NCBI RefSeq assembly: GCF_013410405.1
Contig: NZ_JACCFK010000001.1
Span: forward strand, 2,294,001-2,358,000
Direction of reading: 5' to 3'
Source of the DNA: Amycolatopsis endophytica
Lineage (GTDB): Bacteria > Actinomycetota > Actinomycetes > Mycobacteriales > Pseudonocardiaceae
DNA length: 64,000 nucleotides
Shown piece by piece: positions 7,752 through 16,463 of the stretch (the first letter of the stretch is position 1; the number at the start of each line of letters is the position of its first letter). The position numbers were made by a program, and so were the translations under genes. The notes below the pieces were generated by a model, which saw only the letters and a program-made list of their open reading frames with translations, did not search any database and was not told where the DNA came from.

Positions 7752-8872
7752 ACCTCGCGCGACGACAATCGGTCGCCGATTTCCCGGAGACCCCCGAGGT
7801 CGTGCACGTCGCTGGGGAGCGCGGGCACCTCGACCAGGGGGACTCCGGGATGCGCGCGTGTGAAGCGCGCCAGCAGGCGCTTCTCCCTGGCCGCCAGCGC
7901 GACCCGGTCCGCGTGCAGTTGCAGCACGGCCGTGGCCAGTGGTGCGCTCGACTCCAGCTTCTCGGCGGCGGACAGCGCCGCCGTGGCCGACAGGTCCGCC
8001 AGCACCGGGTGGGTGCGGTTGGCGACCAGCCCGGCCAGCGGCATGTTCTCGCCGCCCAGCCGTTCCACGAAGTAGCTCGCCTCGCGCAGGGCGTCCGGCT
8101 CCGGCGCGGCCACCACCAGGAACGACGTGCCTGCCGACCGCAGCAGCTCCGCCGTCTTGCGTGCGCGTTCCCGGAAGCCGCCGAACATGCTGTCGAACGC
8201 CTGCATGAACGCGGACGCGTCGGCGAGCAGCTGTCCGCCGATGATCGTCGACACGGCCTTCGCGAAGATCGAGAAACCGGTGCTGACCACCTTCCGCAAA
8301 CCCCAGCCGCCCGCCTTCGCCGGGCCGGTCAGCAGCCGGATCATGCGTCCGTCGAGCGCGCTGGACAGGCGGCTCGGCGCGTCCAGGAAGTCCAGCGCGG
8401 ACCGGCTGGGCGGGGTGTCCACGACGATCAGGTCCCACTCGTCGGTGGCGGCGAGCTGGCCCAGCTTCTCCATCGCCATGTACTCCTGCGTGCCGGAGAA
8501 CGACGTGGAAATGGTCTGGTAGAAGGGGTTCGCGAGCAGTGCTTCGGCGCGTTCGGGCCCGGCGTGGGTGCGCACCATGTCGTCGAAGGTGCGCCGCATG
8601 TCGAGCATCATCGCCCACAGCTCGCCCTTGGGTTCGAACCCGGCGACCGACACCTGCCGCGGGTGGTTGCCCAGCTCCCGCAGCCCGAGCGCCTGCGCGA
8701 GCCGTCGCGCCGGGTCGATCGTGAGCACTACCGTCTGCCGTCCGCGTTCGGCGGCCCGCAACGCCAGCGCGGCCGCGGTGGTGGTCTTGCCCACCCCGCC
8801 CGACCCGCAGCACACGACGATGCGGGTCTTCGGATCGTCGATCAGCGCGTCGACGTCGAGCCGCTCGGTCAT
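7748..8872 (-). CDS. ArsA/Get3-like ATPase, second subunit (Rv3680-like)
   Basis: A 374-residue P-loop ATPase of the ArsA/GET3 family. The Walker A region is GSGGVGKT (23-30): the GKT lysine is present, but the signature lysine of deviant KGGxGKT loops is replaced by Ser. A switch-like [13 protein letters not shown] follows near residue 155. No membrane segment. It is the second gene of a pair, sharing one base (TGATG) with the gene before it, and the two products probably form a heteromer as the M. tuberculosis Rv3679-Rv3680 pair is thought to. Anion transport, the usual database label, is not supported by any transporter gene nearby. Confidence 0.87.
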   Translation of the reverse strand: MTERLDVDALIDDPKTRIVVCCGSGGVGKTTTAAALALRAAERGRQTVVLTIDPARRLAQALGLRELGNHPRQVSVAGFEPKGELWAMMLDMRRTFDDMVRTHAGPERAEALLANPFYQTISTSFSGTQEYMAMEKLGQLAATDEWDLIVVDTPPSRSALDFLDAPSRLSSALDGRMIRLLTGPAKAGGWGLRKVVSTGFSIFAKAVSTIIGGQLLADASAFMQAFDSMFGGFRERARKTAELLRSAGTSFLVVAAPEPDALREASYFVERLGGENMPLAGLVANRTHPVLADLSATAALSAAEKLESSAPLATAVLQLHADRVALAAREKRLLARFTRAHPGVPLVEVPALPSDVHDLGGLREIGDRLSSREV

Positions 8873-9876
8873 CAGCGCACTCCCTGCTCGGTCAGCGACT
8901 CGGCGAGGTCGTAGAGGGCGGCGAGGTCGATGCCGCCGGGCTCCTCCGGCAGCTCCAGCGTCGGCAGGTCCGCCTCGGCGAGCTGCTCCCGCGCGCGCTG
9001 CTCGGCGGCGAGCCGGATCGCGTGCTCGACCGTCTCCGCGACGAGCGCGTCCAGCGTGACCTCCGGCAGGTCGAGCCCGGCCGAGGCCAGCCCGGTGCGT
9101 ACGCGTGAGGCGTCCACCCGGCCGTCGGCGGCGGGCGTGACCGACCGGGCCGGCAGCCGCGGCGGGCGCACCCGGTTGACCAGCACCGCACCCGGCCGCA
9201 GGTCGGCGCCGTCCAGTTCGGCGACCGCCTCGACGGTTTCACGCACCGGCATCTCCTCCAGGAGCGTCACCAGGTGCACGACGGTCTCCTCGGAGTGCAG
9301 CAGCCGCACCACGCCGTCGGCCTGGCCGCGGATCGGGCCGGTCTTGGCGAGGTCGGTGAGCGCCTTGGTGACGTCGAGGAACTTGACCACGCGGCCGGTC
9401 GGCGGCGCGTCGACCACGACGGCGTCGTAGACGTGGCGGCCGTCCGGACCGGTCCGCCCGACGCACTCCTTGATCTTGCCGGTGAGCAGCACGTCCCGCA
9501 GGCCCGGCGCGAGCGTGGTCGCGAACTCGATCGCGCCCATCCGCCGCAGGGTCCGGCCCGCGAAGCCCAGGTTGTAGAACATCTCGAAGTACTCGAGCAG
9601 CGCCGCCTCGACGTCGATGTGCAGCGCCCGCAGCTCGCCGCCGCCGGGCACCGACGCGATCCGCTGCTCGGCGTAGGGCAGCGGCTCGGTGTCGAAGAGC
9701 TGCGCGAACCCCTGCCTGCCCTCCACCTCCACGAGCAGCACGCGCCGTCCGTGGCTGGCCAGCGCGATGCCGAGTGCCGCGGCCGAGGTGGTCTTGCCGG
9801 TGCCGCCCTTGCCGGTGACGAAGTGCAACCGGGCGCGGGCGAGCTCGTCGGTCCATCCGGCCAGGGGTGTGCTCAC
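8872..9876 (-). CDS. ArsA/Get3-like ATPase, first subunit (Rv3679-like)
   Basis: A 334-residue ATPase with a complete deviant Walker A, KGGTGKT (23-29), including the signature lysine that contacts the partner nucleotide in MinD/ArsA/Get3 dimers. The switch motif [13 protein letters not shown] is near residue 155. Because its partner downstream has lost the signature lysine, the two probably have different catalytic weights. The start is GTG with TACGCT 7 nt before it, so the two-gene operon is probably leaderless. It is divergent from the DUF4177-ridA operon across 72 bases. Confidence 0.88.
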   Translation of the reverse strand: MSTPLAGWTDELARARLHFVTGKGGTGKTTSAAALGIALASHGRRVLLVEVEGRQGFAQLFDTEPLPYAEQRIASVPGGGELRALHIDVEAALLEYFEMFYNLGFAGRTLRRMGAIEFATTLAPGLRDVLLTGKIKECVGRTGPDGRHVYDAVVVDAPPTGRVVKFLDVTKALTDLAKTGPIRGQADGVVRLLHSEETVVHLVTLLEEMPVRETVEAVAELDGADLRPGAVLVNRVRPPRLPARSVTPAADGRVDASRVRTGLASAGLDLPEVTLDALVAETVEHAIRLAAEQRAREQLAEADLPTLELPEEPGGIDLAALYDLAESLTEQGVR

Positions 9877-9883
9877 ACGATCC

Positions 9884-9889
9884 AGCGTA
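9884..9889 (-). promoter_or_regulatory. -10 of the ATPase-pair operon
   Basis: TACGCT on the minus strand, 7 nt before GTG 9876. Confidence 0.45.
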
Positions 9890-9935
9890 AATCAGCGATC
9901 ACGCTGCCGCCGCGAGGAGACCTTCCCATCACCAC

Positions 9936-9941
9936 TAGATT
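9936..9941 (+). promoter_or_regulatory. -10 of the DUF4177-ridA operon
   Basis: TAGATT, 7 nt before ATG 9949; no Shine-Dalgarno precedes the start, consistent with a leaderless transcript. Confidence 0.5.
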
Positions 9942-9948
9942 GGCCCCC

Positions 9949-10110
9949 ATGAGCGCCACCAAGTGGGAGTACGCCACGGTTCCGCTGCTGATCCACGCGA
10001 CCAAGCAGATCCTCGACCAGTGGGGCGAGGACGGCTGGGAGCTGGTCACCGTGCTGCCGAACCCGAGCGGGGAGCAGCACGTCGCCTACCTCAAGCGGGT
10101 CAAATCGTGA
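9949..10110 (+). CDS. small DUF4177-type protein (Rv3678A-like)
   Basis: A 53-residue protein beginning MSATKWEYATVPL and containing DQWGEDGWELVTV, the W-E-Y ... GxDGWELV pattern of DUF4177 proteins. No known catalytic residues. It opens the operon, and its last codons overlap the GTG of ridA (GTGA), so translation is coupled. A TAGATT -10 lies 7 nt upstream, so it is probably translated from a leaderless mRNA. Function unknown; conservation next to ridA in mycobacteria suggests a joint role. Confidence 0.8.
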   Translation: MSATKWEYATVPLLIHATKQILDQWGEDGWELVTVLPNPSGEQHVAYLKRVKS

Positions 10111-10562
10111 GCTGGGGCGAGCGCCTGGCCGAACTCGGCATCGAGCTGCCGGACGTCGCGGCGCCGGTCGCGGCCTACGTGCCCGCCGTGCGCAGCGGTT
10201 CGCAGGTGTACACCTCGGGGCAGTTGCCGTTCGTCGACGGCCAGCTGGCCGCGACCGGCAAGGTCGGCGCCGAGGTGAGCCCCGAGGAGGCCAAGCGCTA
10301 CGCCAGGACGGCGGCGCTGAACGCCATCGCGGCGGTCGACGCGCTGGTCGGTCTCGAATCGGTTGTCCGGATCGTGAAGGTCGTCGGGTTCGTGGCGTCC
10401 GCCGAGGGGTTCACCGGCCAGCCGGCCGTGATCAACGGCGCGTCCGAGCTCTTCGGCGAGATTTTCGGCGACGCGGGCGCGCACGCCCGCTCGGCGGTGG
10501 GTGTGGCCGAGTTGCCGCTGGGGGCACCGGTCGAGGTCGAACTGATTGTCGAGGTGAGCTGA
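10107..10562 (+). CDS. ridA: RidA/YjgF/YER057c-family protein
   Basis: A 151-residue RidA-family protein. Canonical members are trimeric enamine/imine deaminases that hydrolyse reactive 2-aminoacrylate. Visible family blocks are QVYTSGQLPFVDGQL near residue 37, the NAIAAVDALVGLESVVRIVKV helix-strand region and a C-terminal LPLGAPVEVE. The Arg that binds the carboxylate in canonical RidA, in a late R[V] block, is not clearly present, so it may belong to one of the Rid subgroups without proven deaminase activity. GTG start overlaps the upstream stop (GTGA), and its own stop shares a base with the next ATG (TGATG). Confidence 0.85.
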   Translation: MSWGERLAELGIELPDVAAPVAAYVPAVRSGSQVYTSGQLPFVDGQLAATGKVGAEVSPEEAKRYARTAALNAIAAVDALVGLESVVRIVKVVGFVASAEGFTGQPAVINGASELFGEIFGDAGAHARSAVGVAELPLGAPVEVELIVEVS

Positions 10563-11182
10563 TGGACCCGGATATCGAGGCCGCATGCCACGAGCTGCTG
10601 CTGCGGCTGGCCGGGCGCATGCCCGACCGGCTGCTCTGGCGCTACCGCGACTGGCTGGGCGAGGGCGCGATGTCGACCTTGGCTCGAACGTTGCCGCGCA
10701 CGCTGCTCAAGCACGACATCGATCTCGACCAGCCGGAGTATCGCCTGCTCGTGGCCGGGCTGGTGCCCCACGGCGCCGACTGGCACCAGGTGAGTTCGAC
10801 CCTGGGGGTGGACGAGGTCGGCGAGAACCGGTACACATTCACCCCGAGTGCACCCGATCAGGTGAACTCGGTTGACTCGGTGTCCGCGCTCGTCCACGCC
10901 ACCCTGCGGGGCCGGCCGGACGTCGGTGAAGTGCGGCAGAGCTGGCGTCAGCGCACGGGGGAGGAATCCAAGCGCGTGCTGTTGATCACGGCCCTGTCGG
11001 GGCTGCCGAGGCTGACCGGGGAGCTGCAGCGGGTCCTGCGGGTGCTGGGGGACGAGGAACCCAGCGTCGAGGTGCTGCCGCCGCGGTTCGAGCTGCCGGA
11101 GTACCACCACGCCGCACTGGCGAGTTCCGAGCTCGTCTGCGTCGGGGCGGTCGACACCGGGCACCGGCTCGTCGCCGCGTGA
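10562..11182 (+). CDS. conserved protein of unknown function, paralogue of the next gene
   Basis: A 206-residue soluble protein I do not recognise. The N-terminal part is helical (HELLLRLAGRMPDRLLWRYR); the C-terminal part alternates strands and helices (RVLLITALSG... ELVCVGA) like a small Rossmann-type domain. It aligns by eye along its length with the first about 230 residues of the next gene (LHNLLLGLAGRLDDSLLSEAR against CHELLLRLAGRMPDRLLWRYR), so the two are tandem paralogues. No signal peptide, membrane segment or metal motif. It is coupled to ridA by a one-base overlap. Confidence 0.75.
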   Translation: MDPDIEAACHELLLRLAGRMPDRLLWRYRDWLGEGAMSTLARTLPRTLLKHDIDLDQPEYRLLVAGLVPHGADWHQVSSTLGVDEVGENRYTFTPSAPDQVNSVDSVSALVHATLRGRPDVGEVRQSWRQRTGEESKRVLLITALSGLPRLTGELQRVLRVLGDEEPSVEVLPPRFELPEYHHAALASSELVCVGAVDTGHRLVAA

Positions 11183-11217
11183 CGGCACTCCTGCCGGAGC
11201 TGGAGGGAGAAGGTCAG

Positions 11218-12405
11218 ATGGTGGACGTCCACGACGGAACAGCGGGCGACGGGTTCGCGGTGCCGTTGCGGCTGCACAACCTGTTGCTCGGGCTGGCGGG
11301 CCGGCTGGACGACAGCCTGCTGTCGGAGGCGCGTGAGCTGATCGCACGGGCGCGCCTCGACGAGGCGGCCGAGCTGACGACGGGCGCGTTGATCGCGGGC
11401 AGGCTGCCGGTGCGCGAGGCCGAACGGCACGAGCTGGCACTGGTGCTGGAGCTGACGCGGTCCGACGCGACGCTCGCCGACCAGCTGACGGTGAACGACC
11501 CGGAGGCCGAGACCGGCGTCCTGCACCGCTTCACCGGCGACAACCACCCCGAAAGCGGCGTTTCCGACGCGCTCGACCGCACCCTCCAGGTGCTGCCGGA
11601 CCTGCGCTCGGTGCACGCGGTGTGGCGCAACACCCCGGCGGGCAGTGTGCCGGGGCCGCTGCCGCAGCGCGTCGTGCTCGTCGAGATCGGCCCGGAGGGC
11701 AACCCGCCCGCGGCGGCGTACCGCATCGACGCCGCGCTGCGGCGGGCCGGGATCCGGTCCGTCGTCGAGGTCACCGGCCCGACCACCGAGCGGTCCCGCT
11801 ACCACGAGCAGGGCCTCACCGCGGCCACCGCGGTCTGGCTCTCCGGTGGGGCCGTGTCCTCGTCCGCTCCCACGGCGCCCGCGCAGCGCCAGGGAGGCTC
11901 CGGACGGCACGTGGCGCATGCCACGGTCGCCGCCGGAGACGAGCCCGAGGAGCCCGAACCTCAGGCGGAGGAACTGTCCCCCGCCGCCGACGTGACCGAA
12001 GACACCCCGGTCGACACTCCCGAGACCACCGACGTGGTCCAGCCGCCCAGCGGCCCCGGGCACATGTTCAAGCCGCGCGAGGAGGGCCCCGAGCCCAGCC
12101 GCGTGGAGAAGACCATGGACATGACCTCCGAGGAGGTCGCGCAGCTGCGCGCGGCCCTGGCCAAGGAGGACGGGGAAAAGCCGAAAGCCGTGGCCTCCGC
12201 GACGATCGGCCCCGGCGAAGTGATCGAGATCCCGGAACTCGACCTCAACGACCCGCAGCTGTCCGAGCGCGACCGCCAGCTCCTGCGTGAGCTGCACGCC
12301 GAGCTCGCCGAGCGGGAGCGTGCCGAGGCCGCCAAGGTGCGCGCGAACGGTTCGGGCCGCGCCGAGGACGACCCGCGCTGGGTGGACGGCTTCTCGGGCG
12401 CCTGA
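11218..12405 (+). CDS. conserved protein of unknown function with acidic C-terminal extension
   Basis: A 395-residue protein. Residues about 15-230 resemble the preceding gene; residues 230-310 are a Pro/Glu/Asp-rich, probably disordered linker; the end (about 335-385) is a charged predicted coiled coil (LSERDRQLLRELHAELAERE). ATG 11218 is chosen for the strong GGAGGGAGAAGG site just upstream; an in-frame GTG at 11179 that overlaps the previous stop is the alternative. Function unknown. Disordered and coiled-coil tails suggest a scaffold or partner-binding role, with the shorter paralogue as a possible partner. Confidence 0.75.
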   Translation: MVDVHDGTAGDGFAVPLRLHNLLLGLAGRLDDSLLSEARELIARARLDEAAELTTGALIAGRLPVREAERHELALVLELTRSDATLADQLTVNDPEAETGVLHRFTGDNHPESGVSDALDRTLQVLPDLRSVHAVWRNTPAGSVPGPLPQRVVLVEIGPEGNPPAAAYRIDAALRRAGIRSVVEVTGPTTERSRYHEQGLTAATAVWLSGGAVSSSAPTAPAQRQGGSGRHVAHATVAAGDEPEEPEPQAEELSPAADVTEDTPVDTPETTDVVQPPSGPGHMFKPREEGPEPSRVEKTMDMTSEEVAQLRAALAKEDGEKPKAVASATIGPGEVIEIPELDLNDPQLSERDRQLLRELHAELAERERAEAAKVRANGSGRAEDDPRWVDGFSGA

Positions 12406-12413
12406 CGAACCCG

Positions 12414-12419
12414 TATGTT
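12414..12419 (+). promoter_or_regulatory. internal -10 before the Nudix gene
   Basis: TATGTT, 7 nt before GTG 12427. It would give a leaderless Nudix-MBL transcript independent of the upstream operon promoter. Confidence 0.4.
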
Positions 12420-12426
12420 GCCCCCT

Positions 12427-13224
12427 GTGGTGCAACTTGATTTTCGGATCCCGGGGAGCATGAACTTCTCCGTCGCGGAGCCTGCCGAACCGGCCGTGCC
12501 CCGCGACGCGGCGACGGTGCTGTTGTTGCGGGACGGTGCGGACGGGCTCGAGGTCTTCCTGCAGCGGCGCGTGTCCGCGATGGCGTTCGCGGCGGGCATG
12601 ACGGTCTTCCCCGGCGGCGGGGTGGACCGGCGCGACGCGGACGCGACGATCGCCTGGGCGGGCCCGCCGGCCACTGACTGGGCGGGCTGGTTCAACGGCA
12701 CCGAGCAGACCGCGCGCGCCCTCGTGTGCGCGGCCGTGCGGGAGACGTTCGAGGAGTCCGGCGTCCTGCTCGCCGGCACCGCCGACGAGGTCGTCACCGG
12801 CACCGCGCAGTACGCGGGCGCGAGGGAGGCGCTGGTCTCGCGGGAGCTGTCGCTCGCCGGGTTCCTGGCCCGTGAAGGGCTCACCCTCCGCTCGGACCTG
12901 CTGCGCCCGTGGGCGCACTGGATCACGCCGGTGCAGGAGAAGCGCCGCTACGACACCAGGTTCTTCGCCGCGATCCTGCCCGCGGGCCAGGACGCCGACG
13001 GCAAGACGACCGAGGCCGAGTCGTCCGGCTGGCAGCGCCCGGTGGACGCGCTCGCCGACGCCGAGGCAGGCCGCAGCATGCTGATGCCGCCGACTTGGCA
13101 CACCCTCACCGAGCTGGCCTCCTTCGGCACCGCCGCCGAGGCGCTGGCCACCGAGCGCACGGTCGAGGCGATCATCCCGAAGCTGATCCGCGAGGGCGAC
13201 GAGATCCGGGTGGTCGTGGAATGA
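12427..13224 (+). CDS. Nudix hydrolase
   Basis: About 265 residues with a split Nudix box: FPGGGVDRRD near residue 60 and, after a roughly 30-residue insertion, the catalytic RETFEESGV helix. Such inserted boxes occur in larger Nudix proteins of the NUDT19/acyl-CoA diphosphatase type, but substrate cannot be assigned. GTG 12427 is preferred because it stands 7 nt after a TATGTT -10; ATG 12415 overlaps that element. The stop codon overlaps the ATG of the MBL gene (ATGA). Confidence 0.83.
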   Translation: MVQLDFRIPGSMNFSVAEPAEPAVPRDAATVLLLRDGADGLEVFLQRRVSAMAFAAGMTVFPGGGVDRRDADATIAWAGPPATDWAGWFNGTEQTARALVCAAVRETFEESGVLLAGTADEVVTGTAQYAGAREALVSRELSLAGFLAREGLTLRSDLLRPWAHWITPVQEKRRYDTRFFAAILPAGQDADGKTTEAESSGWQRPVDALADAEAGRSMLMPPTWHTLTELASFGTAAEALATERTVEAIIPKLIREGDEIRVVVE

Positions 13225-13991
13225 CACACCCCGCCTACGAAGTGCGCCGCGAGGTCTCGCCGACGGCGTCGGTGGTCTTGGAGAACAACCCGTCCACGAT
13301 GACGCTGGACGGCACGAACACCTGGATCCTGGGGGCGCCGGGCGCGCGCGAGTGCGTGATCGTCGACCCCGGCTACCGGGACCTGGACCACCTGACGCTG
13401 CTGACCCAGCAGGGCCCGGTCGCGCTGATCCTGCTGACCCACCACCACCCCGACCACACCGAGGGCGCACCGTGGCTGGCCGAGCAGGTCCAGGCCCCGG
13501 TGCGGGCGCTCGACGCCGCGCTGTGCCGCGATGCCGCGCCGTTCGCCGACGGCGACGTGATCTCCGCCGCCGGGCTCGACATCGAGGTCGTGCACACCCC
13601 CGGCCACACCGCCGACTCGGTCTGCTTCCGGGTCGGCGACCAGGTGCTGACGGGCGACACGATCCTGGGCCGCGGCACGACGGTGCTGACCGACCTCGGC
13701 GCCTACCTGGACACGCTGCGGAAGCTGATCGAACTGCCGTCCGGGCTGCTCGCGCTGCCCGGGCACGGCCCGGAACTCGCCGACGTGCAGGTGGTCGCGC
13801 AGGAGTACCTCGACCACCGCGAACAGCGGCTCGACCAGGTCCGCAAGGCGCTGGAGACGCTCGGCCCGGACGCCACCGCGCGGCAGGTGGTCGAGATCGT
13901 CTACGCCGACGTCGACAAGGCGCTGTGGACCCCGGCCGAGCACAGCGTCAACGCCCAGCTGCAGTACCTGCGCTCCACCCGGACGCGGTGA
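13221..13991 (+). CDS. metallo-beta-lactamase-fold hydrolase (Rv3677c-like, LACTB2 type)
   Basis: A 256-residue MBL-fold enzyme. The zinc motif THHHPDH (near residue 75), the second-metal His in HTPGHT, the bridging Asp in LTGDTILG and a final His in PGHG are all present. The extra C-terminal winged-helix-like region (VVEIVYADVDKALWTPAEHSV) is typical of the LACTB2/glyoxalase-II-like subgroup, which includes a nuclease; activity here is open. It lies immediately before crp in M. tuberculosis; here an MFS gene is inserted between. It overlaps the Nudix gene by four bases and converges on the MFS gene with one base between stops. Confidence 0.88.
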   Translation: MTHPAYEVRREVSPTASVVLENNPSTMTLDGTNTWILGAPGARECVIVDPGYRDLDHLTLLTQQGPVALILLTHHHPDHTEGAPWLAEQVQAPVRALDAALCRDAAPFADGDVISAAGLDIEVVHTPGHTADSVCFRVGDQVLTGDTILGRGTTVLTDLGAYLDTLRKLIELPSGLLALPGHGPELADVQVVAQEYLDHREQRLDQVRKALETLGPDATARQVVEIVYADVDKALWTPAEHSVNAQLQYLRSTRTR

Positions 13992-13992
13992 T

Positions 13993-15210
13993 CTAGGAGA
14001 CGAGGACCTGCTCGCGCGGTGCCTTGACGGTGCCGCGCAGCAGGAACACCACCGCGGCGATCACCAGGGCGGCGCCGGTCGCCGCGAGGAAGGCCGTCGA
14101 CGGGCCGGAGTGCTCGACCAGGTAGCCGCTCACCGACTGCCCGAAGGCCAGGCCCAGCGTCACCGCGGTGAGCACCCAGCCGAACGCCTCGGCGGCGGTG
14201 CCCTTCGGTGCCACGAGCTCGATCGCCGTCGAGTGCGTCGCCGACTGCGGGGTGATCAGGGCGCCCGCCGCGAGCATCGCCAGCGCCAGGCCCCACAGCG
14301 TCGACGGCCACGCCAGCAGTGCGACGAGGGCACCGAACCCGGCCAGCAACAGCGGCAGGCGCAGCGGCATCTCGCGCGGCCACGGGCGGAGGCTGTAGGC
14401 CACGCCGAACGCGACCGAGCTGACGGACCACACCGACAGCAGCACCCCGCCCAGCGCCGGTTTACCGGCCTCCGTGGCCGCGGCGGGCACGGCGACCTCG
14501 ACGAACCCGATCACGACGCCGAATCCGAGCGCGGCCAGCGCGAGCGTCCGCATGCCGGGGCTGCTCAGCGCGCCCAGCAGCGAGCGGTGCGTCGCGCCCG
14601 CCGGTCCCCACGCCCGCACGGCCGGGCTCAGCGCGAACAACACCGCACCGGCCACCATGCACGCGCCGCCCGCGACCATGCCGGTGCCCGGCCACGGCGC
14701 GGCGACCAGCAGGCCCGCGACGCCGGGGCCGAGGATGAAGAAGACCTCCATGCTGATGGCTTCGTAGGCGAACGCGGCGTTGCGTGCGTTCTCGTCCGGC
14801 ACCAGCCGCCCCCACAACGCCCGCGATGCCGACCCCACCATCGGCTCGGTGATACCGATGCCGAAGGACAGCAGCACGAGCAGCGGCGTTGCGGCGTGTG
14901 CTTCGATCGCGAGTGAGAGCGTGACGAGGATCACCGCGAACATCGCGGCGGTCGCCAGCAGCGGGCGCGTCGGGCCGAAGCGGTCGATCAGCCTGCCCTG
15001 CAGCACCGATCCCACGGACACCCCGACCAGCGAACTCGCCGACACCAGCCCCGCTACCGCGAACGAACCCATCTCCTGCTGCACGTAGAGCAGCGCGGAC
15101 AACCCGATCATCGCGATCGGCAGGCGCGCCAGGATGGACGCGGCCATCGGACGGGTCGCGCCCGGTGTGGTCAGGGCAGCACGGTAGTCGGCAAGAGAGG
15201 TCTGGGACAC
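13993..15210 (-). CDS. MFS transporter (drug/metabolite exporter type)
   Basis: A 405-residue integral membrane protein with about 12 hydrophobic segments. An RLIDRFGPTRP loop between TM2 and TM3 corresponds to MFS motif A. The N and C termini are cytoplasmic-looking. It starts with GTG; CATACT, one mismatch from the -10 consensus, sits 7 nt upstream amid a cluster of GTACCA repeats that look like an operator. No regulator gene is adjacent. It breaks the mycobacterial gene order between the MBL gene and crp, so it is probably a lineage-specific insertion. Substrate unknown; no TetR or MarR gene is nearby to hint at it. Confidence 0.8.
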   Translation of the reverse strand: MSQTSLADYRAALTTPGATRPMAASILARLPIAMIGLSALLYVQQEMGSFAVAGLVSASSLVGVSVGSVLQGRLIDRFGPTRPLLATAAMFAVILVTLSLAIEAHAATPLLVLLSFGIGITEPMVGSASRALWGRLVPDENARNAAFAYEAISMEVFFILGPGVAGLLVAAPWPGTGMVAGGACMVAGAVLFALSPAVRAWGPAGATHRSLLGALSSPGMRTLALAALGFGVVIGFVEVAVPAAATEAGKPALGGVLLSVWSVSSVAFGVAYSLRPWPREMPLRLPLLLAGFGALVALLAWPSTLWGLALAMLAAGALITPQSATHSTAIELVAPKGTAAEAFGWVLTAVTLGLAFGQSVSGYLVEHSGPSTAFLAATGAALVIAAVVFLLRGTVKAPREQVLVS

Positions 15211-15212
15211 GC

Positions 15213-15250
15213 GTACCAGTATGCACGATTTTGGTACGTCGGTACCAGTA
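15213..15250. promoter_or_regulatory. candidate operator of the MFS gene
   Basis: GTACCAGTA occurs at 15213-15221 and again at 15242-15250. TGGTAC-N4-GTACCA (15232-15247) is a perfect inverted repeat. The cluster covers the promoter region of the MFS gene. Confidence 0.5.
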
Positions 15251-15566
15251 ATTTCGGCCTCAGGTCACGGTCGCGTAACGGTCGGAAACTTTTCCCCGAA
15301 CCGGCGCAACGAACCCGCAACGGGGACGTCTGTGAGGGTGAACGGTCTTGAACTTCGGGGTACAGGCCGTGGCAAGGTTGACAGAAACACAATGCTCCCT
15401 CCGGCGAAGGGTCGGGGCCGGAACCGGAGGGCGGGGAGCGCGGTCTGTCGGGGGATGGCCCGCGCAACACAAAAGAACCGGTGCGCCACGTCGGGGGTGG
15501 CGCCCGGTTCTTTTGTTGTTTTCTGAGTGTGGTGGCCCGCGTGGCGGGCGGGCTTGGGTTGCCCCC
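15251..15566. other. non-coding gap between crp and the MFS gene
   Basis: About 315 bases without a gene. It holds a CCCTCCGG/CCGGAGGG stem (15397-15404 with 15424-15431), an isolated TTGACA on the plus strand (15378-15383) with no -10 at correct spacing, and the strong bidirectional hairpin listed separately. An unrecognised plus-strand small RNA ending at that hairpin is possible but unsupported. Confidence 0.5.
15471..15514. terminator. bidirectional terminator after crp
   Basis: AAAAGAACCGG(T)GCGCCAC and GTGGCGCCCGGTTCTTTT form a long stem. T-rich tails are found on both strands (TTTTGTTGTTTT on plus, TTCTTTTGTGTT on minus). Confidence 0.88.
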
Positions 15567-16241
15567 TCACCTGGCCCGTCGGGCGAGGCGTTCCGGGTCC
15601 AGGATCAGGACGCTCTTGCCTTCCAGGCGCAGCCAGCCGCGGTGCGCGAAGTCCGCCAGAGCCTTGTTCACGGTCTCCCGCGAGGCGCCCACGTACTGCG
15701 CGATCTCCTCCTGCGTCAGGTCGTGCGTGACCCGCAGGATGCCCGCCTCCTGGCTGCCGAACCGCTGCGCCAGCTGCAGCAGCGCACGCGCCACGCGGCC
15801 GGGCACGTCGGTGAAGATCAGTTCCGCGACCATGTTGTTGGTCCGGCGCAGCCTGCGGGCGATGACCCGCAGCAGCTGCTCGGCGATCTCCGGCCGGTTC
15901 GCGATCCACTTCCGCAGCGAAGGCCGGTCCATCGACACGGCCCGCACCTCGGTGACCGTCGTCGCGGTCGAGGTGCGCGGGCCCGGGTCGAAGATCGACA
16001 ACTCGCCGAACATGTCCGAGGGCCCGGCGATCCACAGCAGGTTCTCCCGGCCGTCGGCCGACTTGCGGCCGATCTTCACCTTGCCGGACAGGATGATGTA
16101 CAGCTTGTCGCCGGGCTCGCCCTCGGAGAAGATCACATGACCCCGCGGGAACTCCACGGTCTCCAGGGTCTGGGCGAGCGCCTCAGCCGCGGCCGGCTCC
16201 ACCCCCTGGAAGATGCCCGCCCGGGCCAGGGTCTCGTCCAC
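15567..16241 (-). CDS. crp: CRP/FNR-family cAMP receptor-like transcription regulator
   Basis: A 224-residue regulator, the same length as M. tuberculosis Crp (Rv3676). The N-terminal cyclic-nucleotide domain contains [16 protein letters not shown] and the phosphate-cassette block [18 protein letters not shown] dimer helix and a winged-helix DNA-binding domain with [16 protein letters not shown] follow. GTG 16241 is preferred over upstream codons because AGGAGG stands 6 nt before it and the product then matches the family N terminus ([14 protein letters not shown]). Two palindromes of the family type GTGA-N6-TCAC occur elsewhere in this window. It is expected to act as a global regulator. Confidence 0.95.
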   Translation of the reverse strand: MDETLARAGIFQGVEPAAAEALAQTLETVEFPRGHVIFSEGEPGDKLYIILSGKVKIGRKSADGRENLLWIAGPSDMFGELSIFDPGPRTSTATTVTEVRAVSMDRPSLRKWIANRPEIAEQLLRVIARRLRRTNNMVAELIFTDVPGRVARALLQLAQRFGSQEAGILRVTHDLTQEEIAQYVGASRETVNKALADFAHRGWLRLEGKSVLILDPERLARRAR

Positions 16242-16310
16242 CTCGTGCCTCCTCGTCGGTGGCGCCACGTTGTCCCGCGAGCCGGGGCGTGTCGCCGATC
16301 ACTTGCGTGC

Positions 16311-16316
16311 AGTCTA
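16311..16316 (-). promoter_or_regulatory. crp promoter -10
   Basis: TAGACT on the minus strand, about 70 bases before the crp start, gives a leader containing the AGGAGG site. No clear CRP box overlaps it. Confidence 0.4.
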
Positions 16317-16463
16317 GGCCGTTCGGACCAGATCGCCTCAGGGCACGCCGACGACAGGCCGATCACCGCCCGGCCGGGCGAGGGCGATCTCGCTCCGACT
16401 GAACACGATAACTCTCGCTGAATCGGTCGAGGTCAGTGGGCCTGGGGTGGGCCCGGGCAGGGG

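Noticed and set aside
15378..15420. Plus-strand small-RNA promoter at TTGACA 15378
   Set aside because: No TAnnnT at 16-19 bp; without a start site an RNA ending at 15514 cannot be supported.
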